Shown: positions 1 to 10,009, counted from the first letter of the stretch. The stretch: DNA of 16,289 nt from Phenylobacterium sp. CCH9-H3 (GCF_001557235.1 NZ_LSJI01000138.1:1-16289); one strand, 5' to 3'. Translations and numbers: made by a program. The notes: generated from the letters alone by a model not told the origin.

Positions 1-785
1 TCGAGGAAGGTCAGGCCGCCGTCGCCGGGATTGCCGCCGCCGGGGACGTCGCCGCCGGGCGCGCCCGTGTCGCCGCCACCACCGACGCCACCATCGCCAT
101 CGCCGCCACCTTGGCCGTCGGGCCCTTGCCCGCCAGTCTGGCCGCCGCCGGAACCTGAGCCTGAACCGCCGGCTCCGGAGCCGGCGGCGCCGCCTTCGGC
201 CCCGCCGCCCGCGCCGGGATCGCCGGCCTGGCCCGTGTCGCCCGGCTGAGCGGAGCCGTCCTGGCCACCCGCCTCGCCGCCGCCGCGGAACAGGTTCAAC
301 CGTCCGGCGTCCAGCACGCCCACGCCTTCCATGAAGGTCGGGGCGGCGATCGCGGTCGCCGCGAACATCATGAAGACCACGCCGCCGTGCTTGCTGACCT
401 TGCGGTGCCACGGGGCGTCGGCCGCCACCGGCGCGCGCGCCGCGGGATGCCAGGGCGCCAGGGCGCAGATCTCGCCGTCCGGCCCCATGACCCGGCCGGG
501 CCACATCCAGCTCCACAGCCAGCTGGCCTTCCAAAACCGTCTGAAGCCGCGGTCGAACTCGTTCGGCCAGGCCCAGCCGAACAGCAGGGCCATCAGCCCG
601 CGGCCGCGGCGGCCGATGTTCTCGTCATGGAGCGTGGAGGGCCACATCCAGCCCAGCAGGCTGGCCAGCCAGGCTGCGCCCCGGCCGTCGTCGTCGTGAC
701 GGGGTTCGGGCCAGATCCAGGCCAGCAGGGCCGACTTGCGGCTGCGGGCATGGGTGCGCCGGGTGTCGATCGCGTTCGCGGTCAT
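1..785 (-). CDS. Unrecognised W-x-W-P repeat protein with Gly-rich tail (partial, C-terminus off the left edge)
   Basis: An open frame starts at the ATG at 783-785 and has no stop before position 1, giving 261 codons. I do not recognise the family. Residues 20-96 contain four W-x-W-P motifs (WIWP at 23-26, WMWP at 46-49, WAWP at 71-74, WMWP at 93-96) spaced 23, 25 and 22 residues apart. Each follows a short Leu/Ala-rich stretch and is followed by a charged linker. One hydrophobic segment (about 135-149, VVFMMFAATAIAAP core) looks like a membrane span. From about residue 167 the chain becomes an extended Gly/Asp/Ala/Pro-rich low-complexity region. There is no N-terminal signal peptide; the N-terminus is Arg-rich. 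An in-frame TAG lies upstream and no other ATG or GTG lies between it and this ATG, so the start is well supported. The gene is probably membrane-associated; its function is unknown. The ATG overlaps the stop of a tentative 23-codon frame (ATGA). Confidence 0.72.
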   Translation of the reverse strand, partial: MTANAIDTRRTHARSRKSALLAWIWPEPRHDDDGRGAAWLASLLGWMWPSTLHDENIGRRGRGLMALLFGWAWPNEFDRGFRRFWKASWLWSWMWPGRVMGPDGEICALAPWHPAARAPVAADAPWHRKVSKHGGVVFMMFAATAIAAPTFMEGVGVLDAGRLNLFRGGGEAGGQDGSAQPGDTGQAGDPGAGGGAEGGAAGSGAGGSGSGSGGGQTGGQGPDGQGGGDGDGGVGGGGDTGAPGGDVPGGGNPGDGGLTFL

Positions 786-853
786 GAGCGCCGAGCCTCG
801 CCGGCGTCGCCGTCGGTCACGCAGATCGTCTGGAAGCTCACGTGCAGGTCCAC
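782..853 (-). CDS. Tentative 23-codon leader ORF, stop overlapping the next start
   Basis: The frame starts at GTG 851-853 (alternative GTG at 839-841) and ends in a TGA that overlaps the ATG of the W-x-W-P gene as ATGA. The peptide would read VDLHVSFQTICVTDGDAGEARRS with M at position 1. No convincing Shine-Dalgarno sequence precedes either GTG, and the frame stays open much further upstream as low-quality sequence. The only positive evidence is the coupling-type overlap, so this may be chance. Confidence 0.2.
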   Translation of the reverse strand: MDLHVSFQTICVTDGDAGEARRS

Positions 854-1368
854 TCTATGCCTATGAGGCCGGCACGAACCCCCCCGGGTGTGACCGCCTA
901 TGGCAGAGATGCCGCAATTTCGCCGCAGAGTCGTTAAGGACGTCGGTGTCGCGACGCTTTGCCTCGCCCCGCCCTGCCCAGAATGAGCCATGAAATCAGG
1001 AGCCACGCCGGCGGCGCGACGTCCCATTCCGCCCGAGAATCCGTGCCAGCCAGCCGGCATTGGACCTGCTCCCACTCTGCCGCGCGGGGGATCGCGGCAA
1101 GACTTCCAAGCTCCACTGTGCGCCGTCGGGGGGACGCGCGGCAATGGAACACAATCGGCAGGGGAATTTCGCTCTGAGAGGGAATGCCCCGACGCAAGCC
1201 ACTCGGAGCAAGATACGGGCCAAGCTCGGCCTTGGATGCATGGCCGGCGAAATCCTGTCCCTCGCCCCTGCGGACGAGCCCTCTGACGGCGAGCGCGCTC
1301 GGGGCAGGCGCCCCAGCACGGGACTACCCGCGCGACGGTTTCCCGATCTGGGTCACCGCATACGAGAA
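854..1368. other. About 515 bp without a supported gene
   Basis: Several overlapping open frames cross this stretch on both strands. All are Arg/Pro/Ser/Gly-rich with no domain, and they overlap one another, as expected of non-coding high-GC DNA. The part next to the left-hand gene (about 900-960) presumably carries its promoter. On the minus strand it has TTAACGACTC, which combines a TTAA half-site with a GANTC (CcrM-type) methylation site at 928-932, but I could not assign a clear -35/-10 pair. No tRNA, repeat array or insertion-sequence end was seen. Confidence 0.5.
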
Positions 1369-1396
1369 GAGGGGCGCCGGTCGCCCGGCGCCCCTC
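1369..1396 (-). terminator. Strong hairpin behind the glycine-zipper gene
   Basis: A perfect 12-bp GC-rich inverted repeat (GAGGGGCGCCGG / CCGGCGCCCCTC) with a TCGC tetraloop lies 22 bp beyond the stop codon of the gene at 1419-1799. On the minus strand it is followed by CTTCTCGT, a weak pyrimidine tract rather than a clean T-run. It is most likely an intrinsic terminator or an mRNA 3'-end stabiliser. Confidence 0.65.
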
Positions 1397-1418
1397 CCCT
1401 CAGGTTCGGCAGTCCGCC

Positions 1419-1799
1419 TTAGTAGCCGCGGTAGCCGTAGCCGTTGTCGTAGCGATACCCGTACCGGTCGCTGCTGCGGCGATAGTCGCGGCGGTCGTAG
1501 CTCCGATAGCGCGTGTCGCGGTAGTAGGGCCGCGTGTCGCGATAGGCGTAGCCGCTACGATAGTGCTTGCGGTCGTTGCTCTTGTCGGCCGCGACACCCA
1601 GGGCCGCGCCGGCGACTGCGCCGATGGCCACGGCCTCGGTCTTGCCGTTGCCCACCGCCGCGCCGGCGACGCCGCCCAGCAGGGCGCCCAGCAGCGCGCT
1701 TTCGGTCTTCGACGTGCCCGCCGCGGCCTGGCTGGCCGGCAGGGCCACGGCGCCGGCGACGGTCAGGGCCATCGCAGCCTTCATCATCCTGTTGGTCAT
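1419..1799 (-). CDS. Small secreted or membrane-associated glycine-zipper protein with Tyr/Arg-rich tail
   Basis: The protein has 126 residues. Residues 1-27 form a Sec signal peptide: Lys/Arg-containing N-region, hydrophobic AMALTVAGAVAL core, and cleavage near ASQAAAG. Residues about 34-70 contain two glycine-zipper stretches (LLGALLGGVAGAAVG and IGAVAGAALGVAA), the pattern of glycine-zipper 2TM-type envelope proteins that pack helices in or on the membrane. The last about 50 residues are almost only Tyr, Arg, Asp, Ser and Gly, with repeated YRD and DRR/YGYR units. That tail is basic, aromatic and probably disordered. The ATG is preceded by AAGGAG with good spacing (AAGGAGTGAGCC-ATG), which fixes the start. 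It is transcribed alone, divergently from the antiporter. The cellular role is unknown; envelope stress or outer-membrane association would be typical of such proteins but is inference. Confidence 0.85.
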   Translation of the reverse strand: MTNRMMKAAMALTVAGAVALPASQAAAGTSKTESALLGALLGGVAGAAVGNGKTEAVAIGAVAGAALGVAADKSNDRKHYRSGYAYRDTRPYYRDTRYRSYDRRDYRRSSDRYGYRYDNGYGYRGY

Positions 1800-1952
1800 G
1801 GCTCACTCCTTTGCCTTGCGCCGGGTCCCGGTGGGGACGCCGATGCGATCTTGAGCCTCAACCTAGAACCCGCCGCCTGAACCCCTCCGGAGGCTCTCGT
1901 TCATTCTCGCGACAGGTTCGCGCCGTGGAACGAAGGGCTCGCGAGCCGCCTC

Positions 1953-3257
1953 TTGCGGGTACAGCGATCGGCGAAATGGCGTACGGTCCTCTATTCCGAA
2001 TCCCGGAGGCCGGCTCTGTTCGAATTCTCCAGCTATCACCTGATGCTGGTGGGCTTCGGCGTCGCCATCGTCCTGGCCTACTGGCTTCCGCGCTTCGTTT
2101 CCGGCCGCGAGCCCGCCGCCTCGGCCCTGCTCATCGTCCTGGGCTGGGCGCTCTTCGGATGGATGCCAGGTCTTTCCGAGGCGATCAGCCCCATCCGCGC
2201 CCCCAAGGCCTGGGAGATCACCAGCGAGCTCTGCGTGATCATGGGCCTTTTCGGCGTCGGCCTGCGGATCGACAGCCTCACTGGCAAGGGGCGTTGGGCG
2301 CCCACGGGCCGCCTCCTCGCCATCGCGATGCCTCTGACCATCCTCGGCGTGGCCCTGCTGGGCTGGCAGGCCGGCGGCATGACGCTGGCGGGAGCCCTGC
2401 TGCTGGGCGCCGTCCTGGCGCCCACCGACCCCGTCCTCGCCGGCGATGTCCAGGTCGGCCGCCCCACCGAGGGCGGCGAACATCCGGTGCGCTTTACCCT
2501 GACCACCGAGGCCGGCCTGAACGACGGCCTGGCCTTTCCCTTCGTCCACCTGGCGCTGGCCGTTGCGGCCGCCGGCGCACTCACTCTGGGCCTCGCGGGC
2601 GACTGGCTCTGGCGGGACGTGCTGTACCGCATCGTCATCGGCGCCGTCTGCGGCCTCGTCGTGGGCTGGCTGCTGGGCAAGGTGCTGTTCGACCACCCCC
2701 GCGAGAACGCCCTGGCCGAGACGCAGGCGGGCGTGTTCGCCCTGGCCGGGGTGTTCGTGGCCTACGGCGCCACCGAACTGGTCGAGGGCTACGGCTTCAT
2801 CGCCGCCTTCGTCGCGGGCCTTCGCCTCCGGCGTAGCGAATCCGACCACGCCTTTCACGTCAGGCTCCACGACTTCTCCGAGTCGGTGGAGCACGCCCTG
2901 ACGTCCATCCTGCTGATCGGATTCGGCGCCGCCATGCCGGCGCTGCTGGCAGCCCTGGACCTGCGAGGAGCCCTCATCGGCCTGGCGCTGATCTTCGTCC
3001 TGCGGCCCCTCGCCGGCTGGATCTCGCTGCACGGGACCGCCCTGCGCGGGCGCGAGCGGTTCGTGGTGGCGGCCTACGGGGTGCGCGGGGTCGGTTCGAT
3101 CTACTACCTCGCCTATGCGGGCAGCCACATGGCGCTGACCAACGAGGCCGAGCTCTGGTCCATCATCGCCTTCACCATCTTGGCCTCCACGATGATCCAC
3201 GGCTTCACCGCCGCCTTCGCCGTCGAGCGCGCCACGGGCGAGAAACAGGCGCCGTAG
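1953..3257 (+). CDS. CPA1-family Na+(K+)/H+ antiporter (NhaP-like)
   Basis: A polytopic inner-membrane protein of up to 434 residues with about 12 hydrophobic segments. It exchanges monovalent cations for protons, in pH and Na+ homeostasis. Diagnostic CPA1 motifs are visible: GAVLAPTDPVLA at 152-163 and TTEAGLNDGLAFPF around 184-197, the latter carrying the Asn-Asp pair (N190, D191) used for ion binding. There is no long cytoplasmic C-terminal regulatory domain; the protein ends soon after the last helix. The start is uncertain. TTG 1953 is the longest option but lacks a Shine-Dalgarno. CTG 2016 has GGAGG at 2005-2009 six bases upstream and gives MFEFSSYHLMLVG..., which begins just before the first helix. 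ATG 2043 would start inside that helix. I favour CTG 2016 biologically but list the longest frame. It converges on the methionine operon. Confidence 0.9.
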   Translation: MRVQRSAKWRTVLYSESRRPALFEFSSYHLMLVGFGVAIVLAYWLPRFVSGREPAASALLIVLGWALFGWMPGLSEAISPIRAPKAWEITSELCVIMGLFGVGLRIDSLTGKGRWAPTGRLLAIAMPLTILGVALLGWQAGGMTLAGALLLGAVLAPTDPVLAGDVQVGRPTEGGEHPVRFTLTTEAGLNDGLAFPFVHLALAVAAAGALTLGLAGDWLWRDVLYRIVIGAVCGLVVGWLLGKVLFDHPRENALAETQAGVFALAGVFVAYGATELVEGYGFIAAFVAGLRLRRSESDHAFHVRLHDFSESVEHALTSILLIGFGAAMPALLAALDLRGALIGLALIFVLRPLAGWISLHGTALRGRERFVVAAYGVRGVGSIYYLAYAGSHMALTNEAELWSIIAFTILASTMIHGFTAAFAVERATGEKQAP

Positions 3258-3298
3258 CCTGCCACTCCGACGCGGGCCGGGCTGGTTCACTGTCGACA

Positions 3299-3318
3299 GC
3301 GAGGGCGGCCGCCCTCGC
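3299..3318. terminator. Palindromic terminator-like element between convergent genes
   Basis: A perfect 20-bp palindrome, GCGAGGGCGGCCGCCCTCGC, folds as an 8-bp stem with a GGCC loop. It lies 41 bp after the antiporter stop and 2 bp beyond the methionine synthase stop, so it could serve both convergent transcripts. No T-run follows on either strand, so it may act as a 3' stability element or with Rho. Confidence 0.55.
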
Positions 3319-3320
3319 CC

Positions 3321-5968
<2,648 letters not shown>

Positions 5969-5969
<1 letters not shown>

Positions 5970-6433
5970 CAGCTCACAGACTTGAGAGATCGGATCAGCA
6001 GGTAGACCGCGCCGCCGCCGGACGGCGCGCGATAGGCGCCCTCCGCCTCGAGGACCCGGGCCGAGATGGCGGCCAGCATCCAGCCCAGGCCCGGCAGGTC
6101 GTCGCTCGTGAGCAGGTCTGTCGCCAGTTCCTCGATCCCGTTATCGAGGCCGAACTGGCGCACCCGGCGCATGGCTTCGATGCTCTGGACCGGCCAGTTG
6201 GCGTTGGCCCACCCCCACATCCAGTCGCGCTCGCCGATCGTGCCGACCACCTGGATTTCCGCCACGACCCGGGGGCCGGCCTTGTCCGAGAACGTCAAGG
6301 TGCAGGCCGCGGCGTCGTAGTCGTAGCGATCCCATGAGGCAAGGCGATGGGTCTCGTCCATGCGCTTCTGCTTGGCGGTGAAGGTCGCGAACGCTTCCTC
6401 GCACCACGCGTCGTACCAATCCGGGGCTTTCAT
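5969..6433 (-). CDS. DUF6882-like conserved hypothetical protein embedded between the methionine synthase halves
   Basis: The protein has 154 residues with no signal peptide or membrane segment. It begins [15 protein letters not shown] and carries an aromatic block, [13 protein letters not shown] (about 84-96), followed by a helical region ([25 protein letters not shown]). This aromatic W-x-W-x-WAN signature resembles my recollection of the DUF6882 family; the assignment is from memory, and no function is known to me. The start is ATG 6431-6433 and not the longer open frame, because that ATG overlaps the stop of metH part 1 as TGATG. The stop again overlaps the metH part 2 ATG as TGATG. The gene is therefore translated as part of the methionine synthase transcript. 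A role linked to methionine synthase (assembly, cobalamin handling) is possible from position alone, but it may be a passenger. Confidence 0.85.
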
Positions 6434-7494
6434 CAGGCGATCTCGAACGGCTCCAGGCCCGCCAGGCGCATGGCCGGCGGACGTTCCGGGATCTGCCGCG
6501 GCTTCAGTCCGCGCACCGCGTCGGCCACGTGGCGGATGTGGTCCGGCGTGGTGCCGCAGCAGCCGCCCAGGATGTTGACCAGGCCATGCTCGGCCCACTC
6601 ATGCAGCTCATGGCTGGTCTGGTGCGGCTGCTCGTCGTACTCGCCCATGGCGTTGGGCAGGCCCGCGTTGGGATAGGCTGAGACCAGGGTGTCGGCCACC
6701 CGCGCCAGATCGGCGATGTGGGGCCGCATCAGGTCGGCGCCCAGGGCGCAGTTCAGGCCCACGGCGAAGGGCTTGGCGTGGCGCACCGAGTTCCAGAACG
6801 CCTCGACGGTCTGGCCCGACAGCGTGCGGCCCGACCGGTCGGTGATCGTGCCCGAGATCCAGATCGGCAGCTCCTCGTAGCCCTCGTCCGCCAGGTCCAG
6901 GATCGCCTTGATCGCGGCCTTGCAGTTCAGGGTGTCGGTGATGGTCTCCACCAGGAACAGGTCCACCCCGCCCTCGTGCAGCGCCCGCACCTGTTCCAGA
7001 TAGGCCTCGTAGACCTGGTCGAACGTCACCTTGCGCGCGCCGGGATCGTTCACGTCGGAGCTCATGGACAGCATCACCGGCAGCGGGCCGATGGAGCCGG
7101 CGACGAAGCGCGGCTTGTCCGGCTCCTTGGCGGTCCAACGGTCGGCGACCTCGCGCGCGATCCGCGCGCCCTCGAGGTTGATGTCCCGTACGGCCGCCTC
7201 CATGCCGTATTCGGCCTGGCCGATGGTGGTGGCGGAGAAGGTGTTGGTCTCGGAGATGTCGGCGCCCGCGGCGAAGTACTGGTCGTGCAGGTCGGCGATG
7301 ATGTCCGGCCGGGTGACGCACAGCAGGTCGTTGTTGCCCTTCAGCTGGCCCGGAGCGTCCTTGAACCGGTCGCCGCGGTAGTCCGCTTCCGCCAGCCCCC
7401 GCTTCTGGATCATCACGCCCCAGGACCCGTCGAGGATCAGCACGCGCTCCTTGGCCGCGGTCTTCAGCGCCGCGATGCGGTCTTGCCGGGTCAT
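6433..7494 (-). CDS. metH: Methionine synthase, homocysteine-binding polypeptide (MetH N-terminal module)
   Basis: The protein has 353 residues: the zinc-dependent homocysteine S-methyltransferase TIM barrel found at the N-terminus of full-length MetH. Visible landmarks are [10 protein letters not shown] near the start, [27 protein letters not shown], and the zinc ligands C249 (GLNCALG) plus C312 and C313 (GGCCGTTP). It binds and deprotonates homocysteine for methyl transfer from the cobalamin carried by part 2. On its own it has no folate or B12 domain, so it must pair with the 882-residue product encoded two genes downstream. The start is ATG 7492-7494, preceded by AAGGAGG eight bases upstream and overlapping the metF stop as ATGA. 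The stop overlaps the next ATG as TGATG. The split arrangement is normal for many alphaproteobacteria and is not a frameshift: another gene lies between the two parts, and both parts have intact domain ends. Confidence 0.96.
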   Translation of the reverse strand: MTRQDRIAALKTAAKERVLILDGSWGVMIQKRGLAEADYRGDRFKDAPGQLKGNNDLLCVTRPDIIADLHDQYFAAGADISETNTFSATTIGQAEYGMEAAVRDINLEGARIAREVADRWTAKEPDKPRFVAGSIGPLPVMLSMSSDVNDPGARKVTFDQVYEAYLEQVRALHEGGVDLFLVETITDTLNCKAAIKAILDLADEGYEELPIWISGTITDRSGRTLSGQTVEAFWNSVRHAKPFAVGLNCALGADLMRPHIADLARVADTLVSAYPNAGLPNAMGEYDEQPHQTSHELHEWAEHGLVNILGGCCGTTPDHIRHVADAVRGLKPRQIPERPPAMRLAGLEPFEIA

Positions 7495-8426
7495 GCCGCG
7501 GCCTCCTTGGGTTCAGCTGTCAGGGTCTCGCGCACGCCCAGGATCCGGCAGATGGCGTAGGTCAGGTCCGCGCGGTTGAGCGTGTAGAAGTGGAAGTCGC
7601 CGAAGCCTTCCTCGGCCAGCTTGGCGCACATCTCGGCGGCTACGGAGGCTGCAACCAGCTTGCGGGTTTCGGGGTCGGCGTCCAGGCCTTCGAAGTGGTT
7701 GGCGAGCCAGGCGGGGATCGCCACGCCGATCCGGCCCGACATGTTGCGCAGACCCTCGAAGCTCGACACCGGCATGATCCCGGGCAGGATGGGCACCTCG
7801 ATCCCGGCCTTTCGGATGCGGTCCACGAACCGCAGGTAGCCGTCGATATCGAAGAAGAAGTTGGTGATCGCCCGGCTCGCGCCAGCCTCGACCTTGGCCT
7901 TCAGCACGGCGATGTCGTGGTCGACCGACGGGCTTTCCGGATGGATCTGCGGATAGACGCCCACGCTCACGTCGAACGGCGCGATGGCCTTGATCCCGGC
8001 GGTCAGCTCGGTGGCGTTCTGATAGCCGTCGGGCCGGGGCGTGTAGGCGCCGCCCAGCGAGCCCGGCGGGTCGCCGCGCAGGGCCACGATATGGCGGATG
8101 CCGGCGTCCCAGTAGTCCCGGATCACCTCGTCCACCTCGGCGCGGCTGGCCTCGACGCAGGTGAGATGCGCGGCCGGCTTCAGGGTCGTCTCCTTCAGGA
8201 TCCGAACCACCGTGCGGTGCGTGCGCTCGCGCGTGGAGCCGCCAGCGCCATAGGTCACCGACACGAACTCGGGCTTCAGCGGCTCGAGACGGCGGATCGC
8301 CTCCCACAGGCTTTCCTCGCTTTTCGGACCCTTGGGCGGCGAGAATTCGAACGAGACACGCGGGCGTGGCCCCTCGCCGGCGCCGGCGCGCGCGACGGGA
8401 CCCAGGGCTGTATCGGCCGGGCTCAC
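7491..8426 (-). CDS. metF: 5,10-methylenetetrahydrofolate reductase
   Basis: The protein has 311 residues, close to the usual size of bacterial MetF. It reduces 5,10-methylene-THF to 5-methyl-THF using FAD and a nicotinamide cofactor, supplying the methyl donor for the methionine synthase encoded next. The barrel shows the expected motifs: [10 protein letters not shown] near residue 24 with the catalytic-type Glu, [31 protein letters not shown] (conserved Asp near FAD), ITNFFFD and PGIMPV. The start is GTG 8424-8426, with GAGGAG six bases upstream and a 4-bp GTGA overlap with the regulator's stop. The stop overlaps the metH part 1 ATG (ATGA). The first about 20 residues are a family-variable extension. 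It is cytoplasmic and expected to be controlled by the SahR-like protein encoded first in the operon. Confidence 0.96.
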   Translation of the reverse strand: MSPADTALGPVARAGAGEGPRPRVSFEFSPPKGPKSEESLWEAIRRLEPLKPEFVSVTYGAGGSTRERTHRTVVRILKETTLKPAAHLTCVEASRAEVDEVIRDYWDAGIRHIVALRGDPPGSLGGAYTPRPDGYQNATELTAGIKAIAPFDVSVGVYPQIHPESPSVDHDIAVLKAKVEAGASRAITNFFFDIDGYLRFVDRIRKAGIEVPILPGIMPVSSFEGLRNMSGRIGVAIPAWLANHFEGLDADPETRKLVAASVAAEMCAKLAEEGFGDFHFYTLNRADLTYAICRILGVRETLTAEPKEAAA

Positions 8427-9394
8427 GCGGCGCTCCTCAAGGCGGTGGGCGCGCGTCGGGCGGCCCAGATTTTCACGGTCAGCCCGTCTGGGCGGGTCGG
8501 CGGCAGGGCCTGTAAACCCACCTGAGGCAACTCGGCGTCAGAGAGCCAGCGGGCCATCTCCTCGTCCGAGAAGCCTAGGCGGCGATGTTGATGCTGCTCG
8601 CGCAGGAACTCGTGCTTGTGCGGCGCGAAGTCGACGATGATCAGCCGCCCGTCGGGGGCGACGATGCGGGCGGCTTCCTTCACCGCCGCCGCCGGGTCGC
8701 CCAGGTAGTGCAGCACCTGGTGGACGACCACCAGGTCGGCGCTGGCGTCGGGCAGGCGGGTGTCGAAGATGTCGCCGTGGCGCAGCTCCACGTGGGTCAG
8801 GCCGGCCTCGGTCACGTTGCGCCGGGCGATGTTCAGCATCTGCTGCGACAGATCGAGGCCGACGGCGTGATCCGCCTGGCCGGCCAGCAACGTCAGCATC
8901 CGCCCGGTGCCAGCGCCCAGGTCGACCATCCGCCGAAAGCGACCCGGCCCCGCCGCCCGCACGATCTCGGCCTCCACATCGGCGTCCGAGACGTACAGTG
9001 AGCGGATCTGGTCCCAGCGGACCGCGTTCTCGGCGAAATAAGCCTGGGCCGCGTCGGCGCGCTCGGCCTGCACATCGTCCAGCTTGCGCCGGTCGCGGGC
9101 CAGCCCCGGGTCCTCGGGATTGATCCGCGCCAACACCTCGGCGACCACCTCGCACTGCCGGCCCGCGCCGGTCAGGCGGTAGAAGACCCAGGCGCCGTCG
9201 GGAAACCGTTCCACCAGACCGGCTTCCGCCAGCAGCTTCAGATGCCTTGAAACGCGCGGCTGACTCTGGTCCAGAACGCGACACAGCTCGAGCACCGCGA
9301 GTTCCTCGCGTTGCAGGAGCGCCAGGATGCGCAGCCGCGTCGGCTCGCCCGCCGCGCGCAGCACCTCCACCGCCTGTTTCGCTGAGAGTCTCAT
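8423..9394 (-). CDS. sahR: SahR-type regulator: ArsR winged helix fused to a SAM-methyltransferase-like domain
   Basis: The protein has 323 residues. Residues about 1-85 are an ArsR winged helix (GEPTRLRILALL, then recognition-helix region LDQSQPRVSRHLKLLAEAGLVE, wing GAWVFYRLT). It lacks the Cys metal-binding box of classical ArsR sensors. Residues about 150-290 form a class I methyltransferase fold with motif I VDLGAGTGRML (157-167), HGDIFD and VVHQVLHYLGDP. The described SahR proteins have exactly this fusion, sit with metF/metH, and use the methyltransferase-like domain to sense S-adenosylhomocysteine: repressor without it, derepressed when it accumulates. The assignment here rests on architecture and context. 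A longer in-frame start exists (to 9571), but ATG 9392-9394 is chosen because ArsR homology begins there and the longer version would read through the promoter and operator palindrome. No Shine-Dalgarno is visible, so the mRNA may be leaderless. It heads the five-gene operon. Confidence 0.9.
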   Translation of the reverse strand: MRLSAKQAVEVLRAAGEPTRLRILALLQREELAVLELCRVLDQSQPRVSRHLKLLAEAGLVERFPDGAWVFYRLTGAGRQCEVVAEVLARINPEDPGLARDRRKLDDVQAERADAAQAYFAENAVRWDQIRSLYVSDADVEAEIVRAAGPGRFRRMVDLGAGTGRMLTLLAGQADHAVGLDLSQQMLNIARRNVTEAGLTHVELRHGDIFDTRLPDASADLVVVHQVLHYLGDPAAAVKEAARIVAPDGRLIIVDFAPHKHEFLREQHQHRRLGFSDEEMARWLSDAELPQVGLQALPPTRPDGLTVKIWAARRAPTALRSAA

Positions 9395-9399
9395 CGCAC

Positions 9400-9415
9400 A
9401 TAAAGATATCTTTAT
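9400..9415. promoter_or_regulatory. Perfect 16-bp palindrome, likely operator of the SahR-like regulator
   Basis: ATAAAGATATCTTTAT is a perfect inverted repeat in otherwise GC-rich DNA. It ends 5 bp before the regulator's ATG and covers the predicted minus-strand -10. Location and symmetry fit a dimeric ArsR-family repressor controlling its own operon. The 63 bp between it and the divergent kinase-like gene mean it could affect that gene too. Confidence 0.75.
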
Positions 9416-9430
9416 ACGTGCTAACGTCAA
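9403..9430 (-). promoter_or_regulatory. Predicted promoter of the sahR-metF-metH operon
   Basis: On the minus strand a -35 TTGACG (complement of 9425-9430) is followed after 16 bp by TATCTT (complement of 9403-9408). The -35 matches the Caulobacter-type housekeeping TTGACG. The -10 lies inside the 16-bp palindrome. Transcription would start only a few bases before the ATG at 9394, consistent with a leaderless or near-leaderless message. Confidence 0.5.
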
Positions 9431-9478
9431 GTGAATGAGCGCCCGTCGTCGGCCGGCGCTCCGTTCCGGAGAAGGGCC

Positions 9479-9982
9479 ATGCGGCGCGTGCTGATCATCG
9501 GGAATTCGGGCGCCGGCAAGTCCACCCTCGCGGCGCGGCTCGGCCAGAAGCTCGGCCTGCCGGTCATCCACCTCGACGTCCTGTTCTGGAAGCCGGGCTG
9601 GGTCGAGAGCGAGGACGATCAGTTCCGCGCCCGGGTGGCCGCCGCCCTGGCGGCGCCTGCGTGGGTCTGCGACGGCAATTTCCCGAGCTCTTGGGACGTG
9701 CGGATGCCGCGCGCCGACATCATCGTCTGGCTCGACCAGCCGCGATGGCTATGCGTTTTCCGCGCGATCCGGCGGGTCTTCCAGTACCGCGAGGGCGAAC
9801 GGCCCGACATGGCCGCCGGCTGCCGCGAGACCATCGACCTCAAGTTCTACCACTTCATCTGGACCTACGACCGCAAGGTGCGGCCGAAGCTCGAAGCCGC
9901 CCTCGCCCAGTACGGCGCCCACGCCCGCGTCGCCCACCTGCGCAGCGACCGCGAGATCGAAGCCTTTCTTGAACGGGCTTGA
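9479..9982 (+). CDS. Small P-loop kinase-like protein (adenylate-kinase-like / FlaR-type fold)
   Basis: The protein has 167 residues. It opens with beta1 and a Walker A loop (VLIIGNSGAGKST, G8 to T16), then the kinase-like HLDVLFWKPGW segment, a D/E-rich helix, WVCDGNF, and ADIIVWLDQPRW as the Walker B-like strand. Arg-rich segments (RAIRRVFQYREGERPD) resemble the lid of nucleoside and nucleotide kinases. Proteins of this kind are often labelled topology modulation or adenylate kinase-like; the substrate is not known. ATG 9479 is chosen over the upstream in-frame GTG 9431 because GGAGAAGGG lies directly before it and the fold starts there. It is divergent from the methionine operon and converges on ettA, whose stop is only 27 bp away. 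No functional link to either neighbour is evident. Confidence 0.85.
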   Translation: MRRVLIIGNSGAGKSTLAARLGQKLGLPVIHLDVLFWKPGWVESEDDQFRARVAAALAAPAWVCDGNFPSSWDVRMPRADIIVWLDQPRWLCVFRAIRRVFQYREGERPDMAAGCRETIDLKFYHFIWTYDRKVRPKLEAALAQYGAHARVAHLRSDREIEAFLERA

Positions 9983-10009
9983 CGTCGGAGCGCTGGATCT
10001 CGGCGCCGC

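Noticed and set aside
1..249. Pro-rich plus-strand frame over the left edge
   Set aside because: It is the reverse complement of Gly codons in the W-x-W-P gene's low-complexity tail.
996..1319. 107-codon minus-strand frame in the gap right of the W-x-W-P gene
   Set aside because: Arg/Ser/Pro/Ala-rich, overlapped by several equally long frames, no ribosome-binding site and no domain.
1863..3290. 475-codon minus-strand frame over the antiporter
   Set aside because: Hydrophilic Gln/Gly/Asp-rich antisense frame with no recognisable domain; the plus strand has CPA1 motifs and transmembrane helices.
9400..9421. SAM/SAH riboswitch in the methionine operon leader
   Set aside because: The predicted transcript start leaves almost no 5' leader before the ATG, so there is no room for an aptamer; a DNA operator explains the palindrome better.
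9395..9571. N-terminal extension of the SahR-like regulator
   Set aside because: In-frame but lacks homology, would translate through the predicted promoter and operator palindrome, and overlaps the divergent gene's leader.
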